DNA of 64,000 nt from Lasiodiplodia sp. COLG20. Lineage: Eukaryota > Ascomycota > Dothideomycetes > Botryosphaeriales > Botryosphaeriaceae. The stretch's first letter is position 1. Every line of letters starts with the position of its first letter. The translations under genes and the position numbers were made by a program. Positions 44,241-55,795 of this stretch are shown here, one piece after another. The notes below the pieces were generated by a model. The model was given only the letters and a program-made list of their open reading frames with translations, ran no database searches and had not been told where the DNA came from. The DNA lies in assembly GCA_009801085.1 (NCBI GenBank), contig VNWV01000002.1:2418001-2482000 (forward strand), read 5' to 3'.

Positions 44241-46568
44241 TCAGACCAGATCAAACCCCTCATCGTCGTCATCCGCCTCCTCATTCGCACTCGCGCCAAA
44301 ATCTAGCTTCATCAGCAAACGGTCCACCCCACCACCTCTCCATGGTTCGAAACCGCCGATCGATTCCCCATCGCCAAATAAGCCGGTGCCAACACGCTCT
44401 TTGTCCAGCTCTCGTAATCTGGCGACCAAGCTGCGAAGATCGCTGTCGACTCGCTTCCTAGCGCGATCAAGTTCTAGGAGCACGTCCTTTTCTTCTTGCT
44501 CGTAGTTGGCAAGAGCATCTACCACGCCCTCGTCACGCTCCAGGTCGAGGTTTCTTTGGACGGTGCGCACGCGGTCAATGAAGGCGATGAGCTCGTCTAC
44601 ATGAGTCAAGAAGGAGCGAAGGGCGTGCGTGTACGGCAGATCCGTCAACAAAAGCGCATACGAGAGCGAACGGAGGAAGAGACGATGTGCGGACGCAAGC
44701 ACTTCAGGATCATGTGGGGTACGACGAGGTTCGCGTGTAGACGCTACGGTCGCGGGTCGACTAATTTGCTGGCTTTGCCTCAGGCTTTGCTGAGTTGGCG
44801 GTCTTGACAGTTCCGCTGGGTCCTCGTTGTCGGCATCGGCTGGAGAGGATGGCCGTTCGTTGTCTGACTCTGCTCCCACGATCCAATGGCGAAAGTGTTT
44901 CCAGGACTCTTGCACCACTTCACCCTCAAAGTAGCCAACGAACTCTGACAGCAAAAAGACGGCTGCGCCACTTGTCGCCCATACCTTGCGCATGCTAACG
45001 GTGCGAGCGTTTGCCCTCTGTCTTCTCTTTCTCAACTCGCTTGCTCCCCACGGAGAATTGCTTACCGGGGGCCCGAAGGGTGTGGGATGCTCTCTTCTAA
45101 TACTACTCTGTCTCCATAGGTCCGTAAGGCGTAGGTGGGCGCGGCGTACAGCGAGAAGATAGGCATGAATGGTGGAATAGCAGTCGACTTCGGAAGACGT
45201 CAGGAATAAGTCCAGAGGTGATGAGACATCAAGTTTTAACGAAGTGGGTATCGAAAGGAGAAGGTCGTTGAAGACAACATTAGATAATTTTGGAAGAGCG
45301 TCGACGCCCTCTTTGGCCCTTCCAGGAGTCGATGGTCGCGTTGAAGTAGGATTAGACATGGAGAGGTGCACCAAGCTACGCGCCAAATCCAAGTTTTCGT
45401 CGCTCATTTCTTCATCATTGATCAAGGCTGCAAGACGAGCCCAGCTGCGTGAGAGAACGGCAGTGACTTCTCCCTCTTTGACTAGCATGGTTTGAACACC
45501 TCGACTCGGTTTGCTCTGGCCGGGTCTTCGGTGCCGTGAGCGTATGCGTTCGTCCGATTCCTCAATGAGCGCAACAGCGAATTCGCCACGTCCAAGCAGG
45601 AAGAATTCCTGCAGCAACGACAGAATCTGCAATATTTTCGGTAGTGGCAGAAGCTGCTGCAGAGTGTTTCTCGACAAAGACAATCGAATTGCGGAGATTG
45701 CTTCCGAAAGAGAAGCAGTGGAGATGGGTACCTGTAAGCTGGACAGGTAGCGAAGGTGTACAGGCAAAAGCTCAAGCTCGGAGGTCTTGGGGGCGATTGA
45801 CGACATTCCTGCTGCCCCTCGATTGCGGATCTGGTTAAGGGATCTGCCAATGAATAGGATGGAAGATGCTGTGCGAGAGGAGACAAACTTCGGCAGAAGT
45901 GTGCTGGTTGAGACATAATCCACAAGCTCATCATCGTCTTTGACTCGGGTAATGAAGAAGTCATTTGTTCCGTGTGTCGGCAACCTGCCATAAAGCACCC
46001 AAGTCGAGAGCTGCCGCAGCCACGCCGTCTCGGCGACTTTACTCAAATCCAAAGCAGCCGCTTCCACGTCAGGGTATCCCGTCTGTGCCTCTTGCCTAAG
46101 CCTATCAATCAGTCCAGCACCCGTGCAGGGGTCTCCGGCTTCCTTGGGCAGCATGAAGCACGCCATGTCCCAATACCATTCCATGCGTCTTGTCCACTCG
46201 TCAAACTCGGCAACAACACCCGCAAGCGGGACGATGTTGTATGCGCCCACGATGCTCGCATCTTGCTTCAGGATTCGCGCCTCGACGTCCAGAATCTTCT
46301 GCTGGAATTTGGCCAAATGCGACGACGTTATGGCAGTAGCGACGGCGCGGCATACTGTCGAAGGGTGCGACGAAGCGATGGTCTGGGCATGGTTCCGGAG
46401 TTCGCGGTGCAACTGTGACAGGCGCGCGACGGAAGAGAGCAGCTCAGCCTCCGGAGGCGACAGCAGAGGGAACGAGGCCGGGGTTATCTGCGCGCCGGCG
46501 TCCTGTTTCTCGGCATCGAAGAGCGAGGATGGATGACCCGAGAGAGAAAGGAGGATTTCGTGGAGCAT
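44241..46568 (-). CDS. GCP4: Gamma-tubulin complex component 4 (GCP4)
   Basis: Component of the gamma-tubulin ring complex that nucleates microtubules at the spindle pole and other sites. 775 residues, single exon, start ATG 46568. The N terminus begins MLHEILLSLSGHPSSLF, the hallmark of GCP4. It is followed by the GRIP1 region (ETAWLRQLSTWVLYGRLP, DFFITRV) and GRIP2 region (LRLTDLW, FRHWIVGAES, ALRSFLTHVDELIAF). Size fits fungal GCP4. Its 3' end is rich in charged residues with a disordered tail. It is on the same strand as TYW1, about 0.9 kb further downstream in transcription. Confidence 0.92.
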   Translation of the reverse strand: MLHEILLSLSGHPSSLFDAEKQDAGAQITPASFPLLSPPEAELLSSVARLSQLHRELRNHAQTIASSHPSTVCRAVATAITSSHLAKFQQKILDVEARILKQDASIVGAYNIVPLAGVVAEFDEWTRRMEWYWDMACFMLPKEAGDPCTGAGLIDRLRQEAQTGYPDVEAAALDLSKVAETAWLRQLSTWVLYGRLPTHGTNDFFITRVKDDDELVDYVSTSTLLPKFVSSRTASSILFIGRSLNQIRNRGAAGMSSIAPKTSELELLPVHLRYLSSLQVPISTASLSEAISAIRLSLSRNTLQQLLPLPKILQILSLLQEFFLLGRGEFAVALIEESDERIRSRHRRPGQSKPSRGVQTMLVKEGEVTAVLSRSWARLAALINDEEMSDENLDLARSLVHLSMSNPTSTRPSTPGRAKEGVDALPKLSNVVFNDLLLSIPTSLKLDVSSPLDLFLTSSEVDCYSTIHAYLLAVRRAHLRLTDLWRQSSIRREHPTPFGPPVSNSPWGASELRKRRQRANARTVSMRKVWATSGAAVFLLSEFVGYFEGEVVQESWKHFRHWIVGAESDNERPSSPADADNEDPAELSRPPTQQSLRQSQQISRPATVASTREPRRTPHDPEVLASAHRLFLRSLSYALLLTDLPYTHALRSFLTHVDELIAFIDRVRTVQRNLDLERDEGVVDALANYEQEEKDVLLELDRARKRVDSDLRSLVARLRELDKERVGTGLFGDGESIGGFEPWRGGGVDRLLMKLDFGASANEEADDDDEGFDLV

Positions 46569-47503
46569 GGTCGGGCGGGGGGAAGCTCGGTGTTCTGCTC
46601 ACTGCGTGGAACAGGCGGTGTTAGCAGCAGGAATGTGCGACAAGCGGTGCGCAGACAAGTCGGGTAGCACGGTCATGAGACGGGAATGTGTCTTACTAGA
46701 AGTCGAAGTGGATGGGTGGGTTGAAGAAGCGGTTGTTGATGTAGGCGATCAGAGTGTTGAGGAGCTCATAGCGACACATCGAATCGCCGGGTCGTGTCCT
46801 CGCGCATTGAAGCTCGATCGACTGTGCAGCGCTCGCTGGTGTTGAACTTTGGGCGACGCGCCGATGGGCACGCGGGGAAAGTGCAGCCGGGGTTATTCCG
46901 CAGCCAATCTGCACTGTTCCTGAATAGGCAAGTTGCTTCCAACATTGGACATCTATCCAAGATCGCACGTAGTGTTGGGAGAATAGTCACGGCGGGTTGG
47001 GTGACCCGCACGTCCCTAAGGCCCTCGACACTACTCTCCTCAAATCAGACCTGTTCAATATTGCGCCACCAGCTTGCCTCCACCTCGATCCGTGCAACCT
47101 CCGCGGCCGCCATCCTAGCAAGTCGTCTGGGCAACCACCAGCGAGTCTCTCATTGGAAGGATGGCCTGCATGGTCACGGAAGAGGCAGGCTTCCGTCCGT
47201 CCGGAAGGCCAACTTCAAACATAGCAGAACAGACTGTAAGACGGTCCTAGCCACCTGGCCATTTGGGCCATCCCAGTAAGCCTCGCTCTAGGGCTTCACT
47301 CGAGCCACTAGCATGGTAGACATGCTCGCAAACCCCAATACTGGCAGTGAATTTCAACTAAATTTACATGTATATCGATTTTCTCACCCTCGGAAAGAAC
47401 GCCGCCATCAACCTTTCCAAGAACTCAGCACATGCTTTTGTGATAAAGACAGTGTCCGCCCAGGGTTGGAAACTCCGAATAAAATACATCCATAAGCCAT
47501 GAA
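46569..47503. other. Intergenic between TYW1 and GCP4
   Basis: TYW1 3' flank and GCP4 promoter, about 0.9 kb. No further gene recognised. Confidence 0.5.
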
Positions 47504-49933
47504 TCAGATCTCAAGGATCGCCTTGGGGGTTTCCTCGATGACCTTGTCCTTGATTTTGCCCTTTCGGTATACCCTCTCATCTTCGGGATTGAATCCGCCA
47601 TTACCCCAGAGAGCCCACTCCGGTGTGGGCTCACCCATGTAATCCTCCGGCTTAAAGTCCTCCCCGCTCTCAAGCAGCTGGAAGAAGCGGTCATAGTCGA
47701 TGAGCGTGCACCACTTCCACTCCCCGTTGACCTGCTTCCGGAACCGTGTGCTCGCCAACAGCACGCAACAGCTGTGGGCATGCTCGGCCGCGATTCCGTA
47801 CTCGAGACCACGATCATTGAGCTCCTTGTTGAGAGCCTCAACGAACTCCTGCACTTCCGCGTAGAACGGAACGTTCTGCATCGTCAGTCCCGCGGCTGCC
47901 GAGGTCGCCGTACCACAGTAGGTGACGCCCTTGATCTCGACAAAGCAAGGCAGACCGCGCTCTACCAGATCAGCGTATCCGACAATTTCATCTGCCATGT
48001 TGAAGCCCTTGACAAGAGTCAGACGGAACACCGTTCGTTGTTGGAAGCGCTTCTCGCGTAGAATATCCAAGCATGCGCAGAAGCGCTCCCAGAAGTCGCG
48101 GTTGAGCGGGCGATCGACCTTGCGGAGAGACTCCTTGTTGGAGGCATCGATCGACACGTAAAGCTGTGTAACCTGCTTCAGAGTGGCCAACTGTGCGGGG
48201 TGTTGAGCATTGCAGACTAGGAAGGAGGAAATGTGCTCCTTGTGGAGCATCCCCGTGAACTCGTTGATGTGAGGATAAAAGATGGGTTCGCCGACCAGGC
48301 TGAGAGCACAATGTCTGATGCGCATAGCTTCTGCAAAGCGTTCGGCACGGACGCCAGGGACACCACGCATCATCTTGATCTTCTTGTAATGGCCTTCCTT
48401 GACGCCCTCAAAAATTTTCTCCGGTGGATCCACAACCCATCGCCAGGTAGTTCCCACAGGATTGGTCCCGTGACGCCAACAGAAGACGCATTTGTTGCTG
48501 CATGACAGCGAGGGAGTTGTCTCCATGCAAAGGTGAGACCTGATGCCGTAGAAAGAAAATTTGTAGCAGGATCCACGGCCACGGAGAGCTGATTTGGTCC
48601 AACGACAGATCTTAACTCCAGAGTGAGATCCGACAATGGTGTATCCTTGCTTGGTCAGGGAGGTGTATGTGGGCGATGTTTTGGGGACCATCTCTTTCGG
48701 TGCCGCAGGAGCAGCATTCTTGACGGGGCTTTTGTAAGTAGTGAAATCCACCTCCATGGGCTCGTCAGGATCCACCTCGCTCTTGACCATCTTCCCCAGA
48801 TCCTCCACATCATCTAGACTGGATTTAGCCTTGGTCTTCCTTGGCTTCAGAGGCTGGGTGGTTTCTGAATCGACCTCATCGTCATCAATATCTTCCTCGT
48901 CACTCTCCATTGCATTTCCGCTTCCAGGTACGCCATCTCCGAGACCTTTGCCGGCGCAAATGTCGAGGAGAATATCCTGCACACCCAGACGCCACTCTTT
49001 GAGGCGCTCCTGCGCATCGCTCTTGACATCACCGATGCCCAGAGGATACGCCCTCTTCTTGCCAGTAAGTTTGGCCATCCATTTGTCCACGTCCTTCCCT
49101 TGCGAGCAAAATCCCTCATCCTCCGTAGGCCAGCCTTCCCGATCGCCAAATCCAAAAACCGAGTATCCCAAGATTCCAGAGAGAGGCGCGGTATCGATGC
49201 GGAAATCGTGGTGCGTCTCTTGCAGATGTTCCAAAAAGTTATCCAACATTGTATCGATATTGTATGTAGGCAAGAGGACCAAATAAACATATTTGACGTT
49301 TTTCTCGCCCTTGGGGGCAGAGATGAAATAATCGTCGTAGTCGATCTCAGCAAGGTCGAGGACCTGCGGGTTGAGAGGTCGCGGTATCGAGTCGGAGTCC
49401 AGAGCGTATATCCATTGGTTCAGCTCCTCGGCCACCTTCTTCGCCGCAGCCTCAGTGGTGCCGCCAAGCGACGAGAAGAAGACCAACGGTTGGACCTGAT
49501 CGCGTGCTGCATCGAAGCTGCAGGTACGCTTGGCCTGGCGCGGGACCTTGCTTCCAGTAACCTTTTTGGGGCCTGGCTTTGGGCGCACCAATGGCCGCTC
49601 CGCTATTGTAATCTCCTCTACGTCCACAAGTTTCGCAGCTTTCTCATCGACAGGCGGAATTTCCTCGGTCTTTGCCCATGGAGCGGCGATCTGGTCTACC
49701 TTAGAAGTCGGCGACCCGGGGATGGGGGAGGCGGAAAGCTTCTGGCGAGGCTGGCGCAGGTGCTGGAAGAGACGAGTGAGCGCTATCACCGCGCAGACCG
49801 TTAACAGGACCGGCACGCGCGAACTGTGCCATAGCGAGAGCAAATCTAGTAATAATTAGCGCAGAGCGGTTTATTCGAGGGTCAAGGCGTGCCAACCCGT
49901 CAAGATAGGCTGGGGCGAGTCGGTGGAGGCCAT
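47504..49933 (-). CDS. TYW1: tRNA 4-demethylwyosine synthase (TYW1)
   Basis: Radical-SAM/flavodoxin enzyme of wybutosine synthesis in tRNA-Phe; it condenses N1-methylguanosine-37 with pyruvate to form the tricyclic base. Two exons, 49933-49897 and 49845-47504, about 792 residues. The main exon has no in-frame ATG near its 5' end; a short first exon (MASTDSPQPILT) joined across a 51-bp GT-AG intron gives a proper start. The N terminus then has a hydrophobic segment, likely a membrane anchor at the ER. A flavodoxin-like domain spans about 120-310 (VFFSSLGGTTEAA, VFGFGDREG), followed by an acidic linker, then the radical-SAM domain with the CX3CX2C cluster (Cys461, 465, 468) in CSNKCVFCWRH. The TYW1-conserved GTNPVGTTWRW and EIKGVTYCG follow. 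Confidence 0.9.
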
Positions 49934-50203
49934 TGTGAGCTTGCAGGTTGGACGAGGCCAGACGCTGTCAAATTCGAAATGCAGCGGCCGCGGTTCGCGG
50001 AGTTTCGCAGTTCCCCCGCGGCGCATTGAGTCAGGTTTGAGGGAATGACGTGCTGCACGAATCATGCAGCGCCACGCGCGTACCTGCGGCCGGGGCAGCT
50101 TGAGCTCGGACATGGCAGTCACCTGGACCGCTAACAACCTCTCCCTACGCCATGCCATCCGTCGAAGACCCCGGCTGACTCTTCTCCAACTCCACCACAA
50201 GCC
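49934..50203. promoter_or_regulatory. Divergent promoter, TYW1 / PQ-loop gene
   Basis: 270 bp between divergent start codons. GC-rich with CpG-like triplets; short enough to be a shared bidirectional promoter. Confidence 0.55.
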
Positions 50204-51251
50204 ATGGACGCACTGAGTGAGCGCTGCGAGCAGCTTGCCAAGCCTGACATCGGCAACTTCTCCATCTCAATGTACGCGCCGCTTCCCGCTCGCCCCGCCT
50301 CCGGCTATTGCTAACAGCTCCCCAAGTTTCATTCTCGTCGGGATTCTCGTTTCCTATCTCCCGCAGCATGCAAAAATTGTACTCCGACGCTCATCTGAGG
50401 GTCTTTCGCCGTGGTTTGTTCTCCTAGGAACAACGTCGGGCACCTGCGCCATCGCCAACATTCTCGTACTACCTCGGAGCCGTGAGGACATTGGCTGCTG
50501 CAACGAAATCGATGGCTTCGCTTGTGGAGCTGCACTCCTCGGCATTGCCCAGGTCGGAGTGCAATGGAGCTGTTTCTTCTTGATGTCGGTCCCCTAAGAA
50601 ACGTTGTGAGAATGTAGGTTGCTAACCGTCAGTAGCATGCTGCTCTTTCTCGTCTTCTTTCCACGCGAAGACATCACTCCTCCAGAGGGTCAGGGCGAAG
50701 AACACCATAGCCGATACACCTTCCAGCAGGCGCTTTTGGTCGTCGGCCTTTCCATCGTCCACTTCTTTGTCGTCTTCCTTGTGTCTGTCGTCCTCCTTGC
50801 TCGCTATCCGCACAGCCTCCAGCTGTGGGCCAATATCCTGGGCATTACGGCCACTTGCCTCGCCTCAATACAATACGTCCCACAGATCTACACGACTTGG
50901 AAATTGCAGCACGTCTACAGTCTGAGCATTCCGATGATGCTTATACAAACTCCTGGTAGCTTTGTGTTCGCTGCCAGTCTGGCAGTGCGGCTTGGAGCTT
51001 CTGGCTGGAGCGCGTGGGGGGTTTATATTGTGACGGGCTGTCTACAGGGGATTCTGCTCGCTATGGGTATCTACTTTTGGCTCAGGGACAGGAAGGAAGA
51101 GAAGGCGCAGTCTTCCGGCTCGCAGGGTCAAGTAAGTCTCCGTCTATCAGCTACCCCTAAGGATTCACCACTAACACTATTCGTAAAGGCAAATGGTGCC
51201 AGCGAGCGCACACCCTTGCTTCACGAAAATGGAGAGAGAAGCAGGGAATGA
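50204..51251 (+). CDS. PQ-loop repeat membrane protein
   Basis: Multi-spanning membrane protein of the PQ-loop family, whose members export cationic amino acids or cystine from the vacuole or are G-protein-coupled-like. About 294 residues from exons 50204-50271, 50327-50584, 50636-51131 and 51189-51251. The first PQ loop is FILVGILVSYLPQHAKIV with SSEGLSPWF following. The second is CLASIQYVPQIYTTWKLQ with HVYSLSIPMM. The second acceptor may be 3 nt earlier (50633), adding one residue. The intron 51132-51188 is 57 bp, in frame and stop-free. The C terminus (SERTPLLHEN) contains an acidic dileucine-like vacuolar sorting motif (ERTPLL), a known feature of vacuolar membrane proteins. The transported substrate is not predictable. 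Confidence 0.85.
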
Positions 51252-51875
51252 GCTTTTGCGGAGTAGTTTGGCCACCATAAGCAATATTCTTTTGCCATTT
51301 ATCCAATCCGTTGGTCCGATACGTTCTAGACACCCCCAAAATATAAGAAAGGTTAAAATTGGGCAACTTGAGTGGTCCTCTGTTACCACATGATGAAACG
51401 CAATCCGCTGTAGGGGAAATTTGTTATTCACGGGCTATCAAACAGCCTGGCATAAATATGCACAGGGATACCAATCTGCCCAGGCTTCTCCCCTCAATCG
51501 CACCATAGAAACGACGAATTTTGCACCAAAGCTTAAAGAACAGTTATTCGTTACCCGTTAGGCGCTCAGAGACCATTGAACCTCCTTATTCTCAAACCAT
51601 CCCCTTTTATTCGCAGGTCGCATCATCTTCAGCACGAAAGTTTCTCATGCGCTTGTCATGTGGTGGAAGGTATTTCCGAGGCTGAGGTAAGAAAAGGGTC
51701 GCCTGCTTTGGCATACATATTTTTTGTGATTTTATGAGCCGTCAGGCTTGACTCGACGAATACAAATGAGATTTTGCGGGATATACGGTGGTAGCAAACG
51801 CACTCTATCAACAAATACCCAGCCCATGCAGTCCTCAAGCACCAGACGCCTGCTCTCCCAGTGATAGAACCATAC
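51252..51875. other. Convergent intergenic region
   Basis: 3' flanks of the PQ-loop gene (plus) and PEX12 (minus). No feature recognised. Confidence 0.5.
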
Positions 51876-53382
51876 TCAAACAACCACCCTTCTCAAACCC
51901 TCCGTTCCACCCAAGACCTTTCTACCGGTCACCGCATCTCTTCCCTTCCCATTCTCCCACCGACCTTCCCTGCTCCCTTCTTCCTCCACCCACGCGCCAT
52001 CGTCCTGCCCCACGACTCCCACCTCCTCACCATCACCATTCGTGAATGCCTTGTTGCCCTCCATGAAGGCTGCTTGCCGTTCGTGCGTTCCTTCAACCCA
52101 TCGGTGTATGCACGCGTAACAATACACCAAACCGTAGGGGCTGGCTGTCGGCGTCTGGATGGGCGATACACAAATGGGGCAGAGTGCGGAATTTTCCGGG
52201 GCAGGGACGGTGAGTATGGGCAGTAGGGTGGTGGAAGAGATGGGCGGTGACGGCTTCGCCGGTGGCTTCTCCTGCTTCAGCGCCGAGGGCTTGGAAGGTG
52301 TAGCCGGAGGCGTCTTAGAAGAAGCTTGGGACTTGGGGAGCACGGGAAGCCCGCCGACAATTGGTGGCGGTAGCTCGAGGTCCGCGGCCGTCTGACGGGA
52401 CAGTTGGCGAGCGAAGTCGGAGGCGTGCCACCACTCGAGGAACTTAAGGGCGAAGATGGAGGTAGGGAGAAGGATGCGGAGGGAACTCAGCGCACGTTGG
52501 GACACGGTCTGCGCAAGAGTCCGCGGGTTGAGGATGCTGTTTTGCTGGCCGGGCCTTGCGCCGGGGGTGGGCGTACGGGCGGGTGGGTTTGTGGCCAGCT
52601 CGATGGCGCGGTGGTCGGCGGCGTTGAGACGGCGGATGCGCGTACCCACCAGCCACATGAACGGACTGTGGTACTTAGACCCGTCAAAAAGGTAGGCCAA
52701 GTTCCAGGCCAGCAGCGCGAAGTAGTAGGCCGCATTGACGCTCGGATACACTTTCCGCAAAAACCATTTGTAGTAAAAGAGGACGCGCTGCTTTAGGGTT
52801 GCACCCTCAGGCAACCCGTCCCGCTCTCGTCCGAAGCCAGGCGCGCCCTGAAGCACGCTCTGATGCGCGGCGTGGATGTCCCAGCCCTCGTCCAGCTTTC
52901 GCTTCAGCCACGGTAGGCCGACCATGACCGCCAGGTTGCGCCAGACGTCGGCATTGCGCAGCTTGAGCGTCTCGCGTACCTGGTCGGCGGCGCCCAGCTG
53001 CGCACGATGCACCTCTCCGCCCTTGACGCGCAGCACGCGCTCCCTTTTCAAGCCGTAGAAGTTCTCGGTGAACCCACCGCCGTATGTGCGCAGGAAATGC
53101 CGCTCGACCAGCAGCGACAGCAGCGCGTACACTTCATCGAACGAATTGAGGATAGGCAGTAGGTATCGTGGGTGCCTATGTGTTGCGACGGCAAGTAGGT
53201 ATCGGAGAGACGGTGGGAGCAGGGCGGACAGTTGCTGTTCGGAGAGGAGCTCTGTTGCGCCGTCAGAAGTCAATGCTTCATGAATTGTAAAGCAGGAGAG
53301 TAGCCGGAACTGGGTCATACGTACCGAACAGCGACGGCTTCAGCTCATCGAAGCCATCTTGTTGGCTCGACAGATACTCCAT
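51876..53382 (-). CDS. PEX12: Peroxisomal membrane E3 ligase PEX12 (peroxin-12)
   Basis: Subunit of the peroxisomal ubiquitin-ligase complex (PEX2-PEX10-PEX12) that exports and monoubiquitinates the receptor PEX5. About 477 residues from exons 53382-53325 and 53251-51876. The start MEYLSSQQDGFDELKPSLF-ELL and the following SALLPPSLRYLLAVATHRHPRYLL and GGGFTENFYGLKRERV are diagnostic. Hydrophobic spans include YPSVNAAYYFALLAWNLAYL. The C-terminal RING is reduced (CPIC and CYAC cysteine pairs), as is normal for PEX12, which binds a single zinc. A Ser/Pro/Lys-rich segment precedes it, and an extra charged C-terminal tail follows. Confidence 0.93.
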
Positions 53383-53921
53383 CGTGCCTACTGCTCATCG
53401 CTATCTGAAGCGGGTTGCGACAGCTCATTGACAGAGGATGACTATGCGGCCGTCGGCGGACGACAGCTGCTAAGCCGAGGTGCCCTGACGTCGGCTCGCG
53501 CGCCTGAGGCCCGTGCGAGCGGCTAAACCCAAGCACGTGAGCGGCGACCACTTTTCCAGCAGCATCTACGAATAGCTAATAACCAATCACAGTGGAGAGT
53601 ATCCCTAGACCCTGATGAAATAGCGTTATGAACCAACGCTCTTGAATGCTTTAGCCCATGGTTGCTGGGACGGAAGTCGGAAATACTAACACTTGACATA
53701 TAAAATTGGGATCAGACAGAGGCATGAAGCGACTCGATGGGAGTATTGCACCAGTTCAGTCGCCACATTGCCGTAGCAAACAATGATTTTAGACATGGGT
53801 AAAGAAGAATTGATTTTAGAATTGCAGCCTGCCCCTCTATCGAGCTTTGGGCAACTCCATTTTGTGCATCCAGAACGCCTAGAAATTCGCCGCCCATGCT
53901 TCCCGAGAGAATATAGTACCC
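53383..53921. other. Intergenic between NMD3 and PEX12
   Basis: About 540 bp, both neighbours on the minus strand; PEX12 promoter side and NMD3 3' side. Nothing recognised. Confidence 0.5.
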
Positions 53922-55523
53922 TTAGACTTCGTCGCCATCATCCATGTTGAGATCCTCCATTTCCTCCAGTAGCTGGTCCATGGGAATCTGCAGACCCTCG
54001 TCTTCCTCATCGTCGTCCTCCTCCATCTCCTCTGGATCTGATGGCTTCGGTGCATGTTGGCTCTTATACAACGCAATACCTGCACGGTACTCTTCGTCCT
54101 CTTCAACGTCCCGCAAGAACATTTCAAAGTCGCGCTCGAGGCGTTCCTGATCTTGCTTGCGAGGAAGCATCTCGCTCTCTTCCTTGGCCATGCGCTTGAC
54201 TTTCCAGGCGCGCCTGCGCCTGTGCCTGCGGCTGTACTGCTTCTTCACCAGCAACACGTCCGGTATGGTCGAGGAGTATTGCTTGTTGTTCTCAAGCTCG
54301 TCCAACAGGTCGTTGTTGAAGTTGGTGCCCTGCAGATGGTAGCCCAGAACAGAATCACCCACGTTCAAAATACCGCCCAAATGGGTCCTTGCGTAGAAAG
54401 TCTGATCGTTCGATCCTAGGTCCGATGCGCGAGCCACGGTCGCCTCCGCTAGAACATAGCGACCCTTCACCGGGCCGAGAGGCTCAATATCAAGGATCAT
54501 GAACTCGACCAGCTCGGTAACGTCCGCGAGAGGCGTGAAGGGGGTACGCCAGTAGACTTCGGGGCTAATATCTGCCGTTTGGAGCGTCTGTGGATCCAGT
54601 ACTTGGACGGCAGTTCCGATACGGTTGCACAGAGTCATGGGTGGGATGTTGCCAAGCTGCTTTGCTAGCTTGATAGGTAGGACGACTAGGTCGTCCTTAC
54701 AGATCGGAACAATTTCCACCGAGTAGGTAAACTTGTAGGATTTGACAGACGTGTGGGTATCCATGGAAATGAGTTCCTGGGACTTCTTGCTGAAGACGGG
54801 CACGACAGACTTCAGGAAATCGACAAACTTCTCGGCCTGGTTTCGGTGGGCAAAGAAAAAGTCGATACCTTCATGGGTCTCCTTGATATTGATCGTGTCT
54901 CTGTGGGCCATGTGCTTCAAAATGAGTTGTTCAAGGTAAAGGAAGGTGCGCTTGTGGGTAACCTTCTGGCGCACCTGAACACTGGCCCTCCAGGTGTTGT
55001 GGGTGTAACTCTTGGCGCAGTCCGGGCACTGTTGATTGGCAAGGACGTATTCGACCTCAAACGACTGTTGCAGAATGGTGTTCTGGAAAGCCTCCTGCTG
55101 GATCGTGATCTTGACCTTGATTCTTCTCGAATGAGGCTCGGTCCAGATGAAGCTGGCGTCGATGATGCGCACTTTGTTCAAGCCGCGCAGCTTCCGGAGA
55201 CACAGGGCAAGCAGTTCGCGAGACTCGGGCTGGGCAACGAGCCACTGGCTGGGTGGCGACATCCATCTAGTCGCGGGGTTAGAAGATTTGACGTATGATG
55301 TAACACCTGGGACTTGCCTGTCGCAGTCTCTGCACGAGTGCAGAACAGCCTCACGCTGGATTCCCTCGGTGATATCGACCGTGAGCTTTATACAGTCGTA
55401 GCAGAGCGCACCGGCGGAAGTGGTGCCGTCGATCGGGGCGCCGCAGTTGCAGCACAGAATAGTTGCCGCATTTTGCGCCGCGGGCTGGAAGGACACAGCG
55501 CCGTTGTCCAGATCCATGGACAT
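53922..55523 (-). CDS. NMD3: 60S ribosomal export protein NMD3
   Basis: Nuclear-export adaptor that loads CRM1 onto the pre-60S ribosomal subunit. 516 residues from exons 55523-55318 and 55266-53922. The start is ATG 55523 (CACCATGTC); the longer upstream open frame lacks NMD3-like sequence. The N-terminal zinc-binding region has CCNCGAPI, CYDCIK and CRDC, then WMSPPSQW, LCLRKLRGLNKVRI and CPDC(AKSYT). The C terminus has a basic stretch (RRHRRRRAWKVKRM) and an acidic tail ending in a leucine-rich export-like sequence (MDQLLEEMEDLNMDD), as in NMD3. The single intron (55267-55317, 51 bp, in frame, stop-free) has a GC donor, GCAAGT; splicing there gives the conserved CRDCDR-WMSPPSQW. Divergent from ATP25. 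Confidence 0.94.
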   Translation of the reverse strand: MSMDLDNGAVSFQPAAQNAATILCCNCGAPIDGTTSAGALCYDCIKLTVDITEGIQREAVLHSCRDCDRQVPGVTSYVKSSNPATRWMSPPSQWLVAQPESRELLALCLRKLRGLNKVRIIDASFIWTEPHSRRIKVKITIQQEAFQNTILQQSFEVEYVLANQQCPDCAKSYTHNTWRASVQVRQKVTHKRTFLYLEQLILKHMAHRDTINIKETHEGIDFFFAHRNQAEKFVDFLKSVVPVFSKKSQELISMDTHTSVKSYKFTYSVEIVPICKDDLVVLPIKLAKQLGNIPPMTLCNRIGTAVQVLDPQTLQTADISPEVYWRTPFTPLADVTELVEFMILDIEPLGPVKGRYVLAEATVARASDLGSNDQTFYARTHLGGILNVGDSVLGYHLQGTNFNNDLLDELENNKQYSSTIPDVLLVKKQYSRRHRRRRAWKVKRMAKEESEMLPRKQDQERLERDFEMFLRDVEEDEEYRAGIALYKSQHAPKPSDPEEMEEDDDEEDEGLQIPMDQLLEEMEDLNMDDGDEV

Positions 55524-55795
55524 GGTGGGCGCAAGGAAGGGGTATCTCGATTGTTGAGGAATGGATAGAAGCGGACGAGTAGAGAAGAAGAGGGCGTAGG
55601 GCGGTCGCAAGATTTGCCCCACGAGCTCTGGCAATAGTTTGGGAATTGTCAGCAGCGGGCGGTCGGTGGTAAAAAGATGCGCCTTATCGATAGCGCAATT
55701 GCCGTTGCCTCCGCGCCTCACGCGGCCTTAGCGCCAGGACGCTTCATGCACCTGTCCTTCTCGCCTCCACCTCTCATTTCTCACTGAACAGCGCC
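55524..55795. promoter_or_regulatory. Divergent promoter, NMD3 / ATP25
   Basis: 272 bp between divergent start codons. CG-rich, no clear TATA box. Probable bidirectional promoter of two genes for ribosome biogenesis and mitochondrial ATP synthase assembly. Confidence 0.55.

Noticed and set aside
55524..55721. Upstream extension of the NMD3 frame
   Set aside because: No NMD3-like sequence; ATG 55523 has a better context and starts the conserved region.
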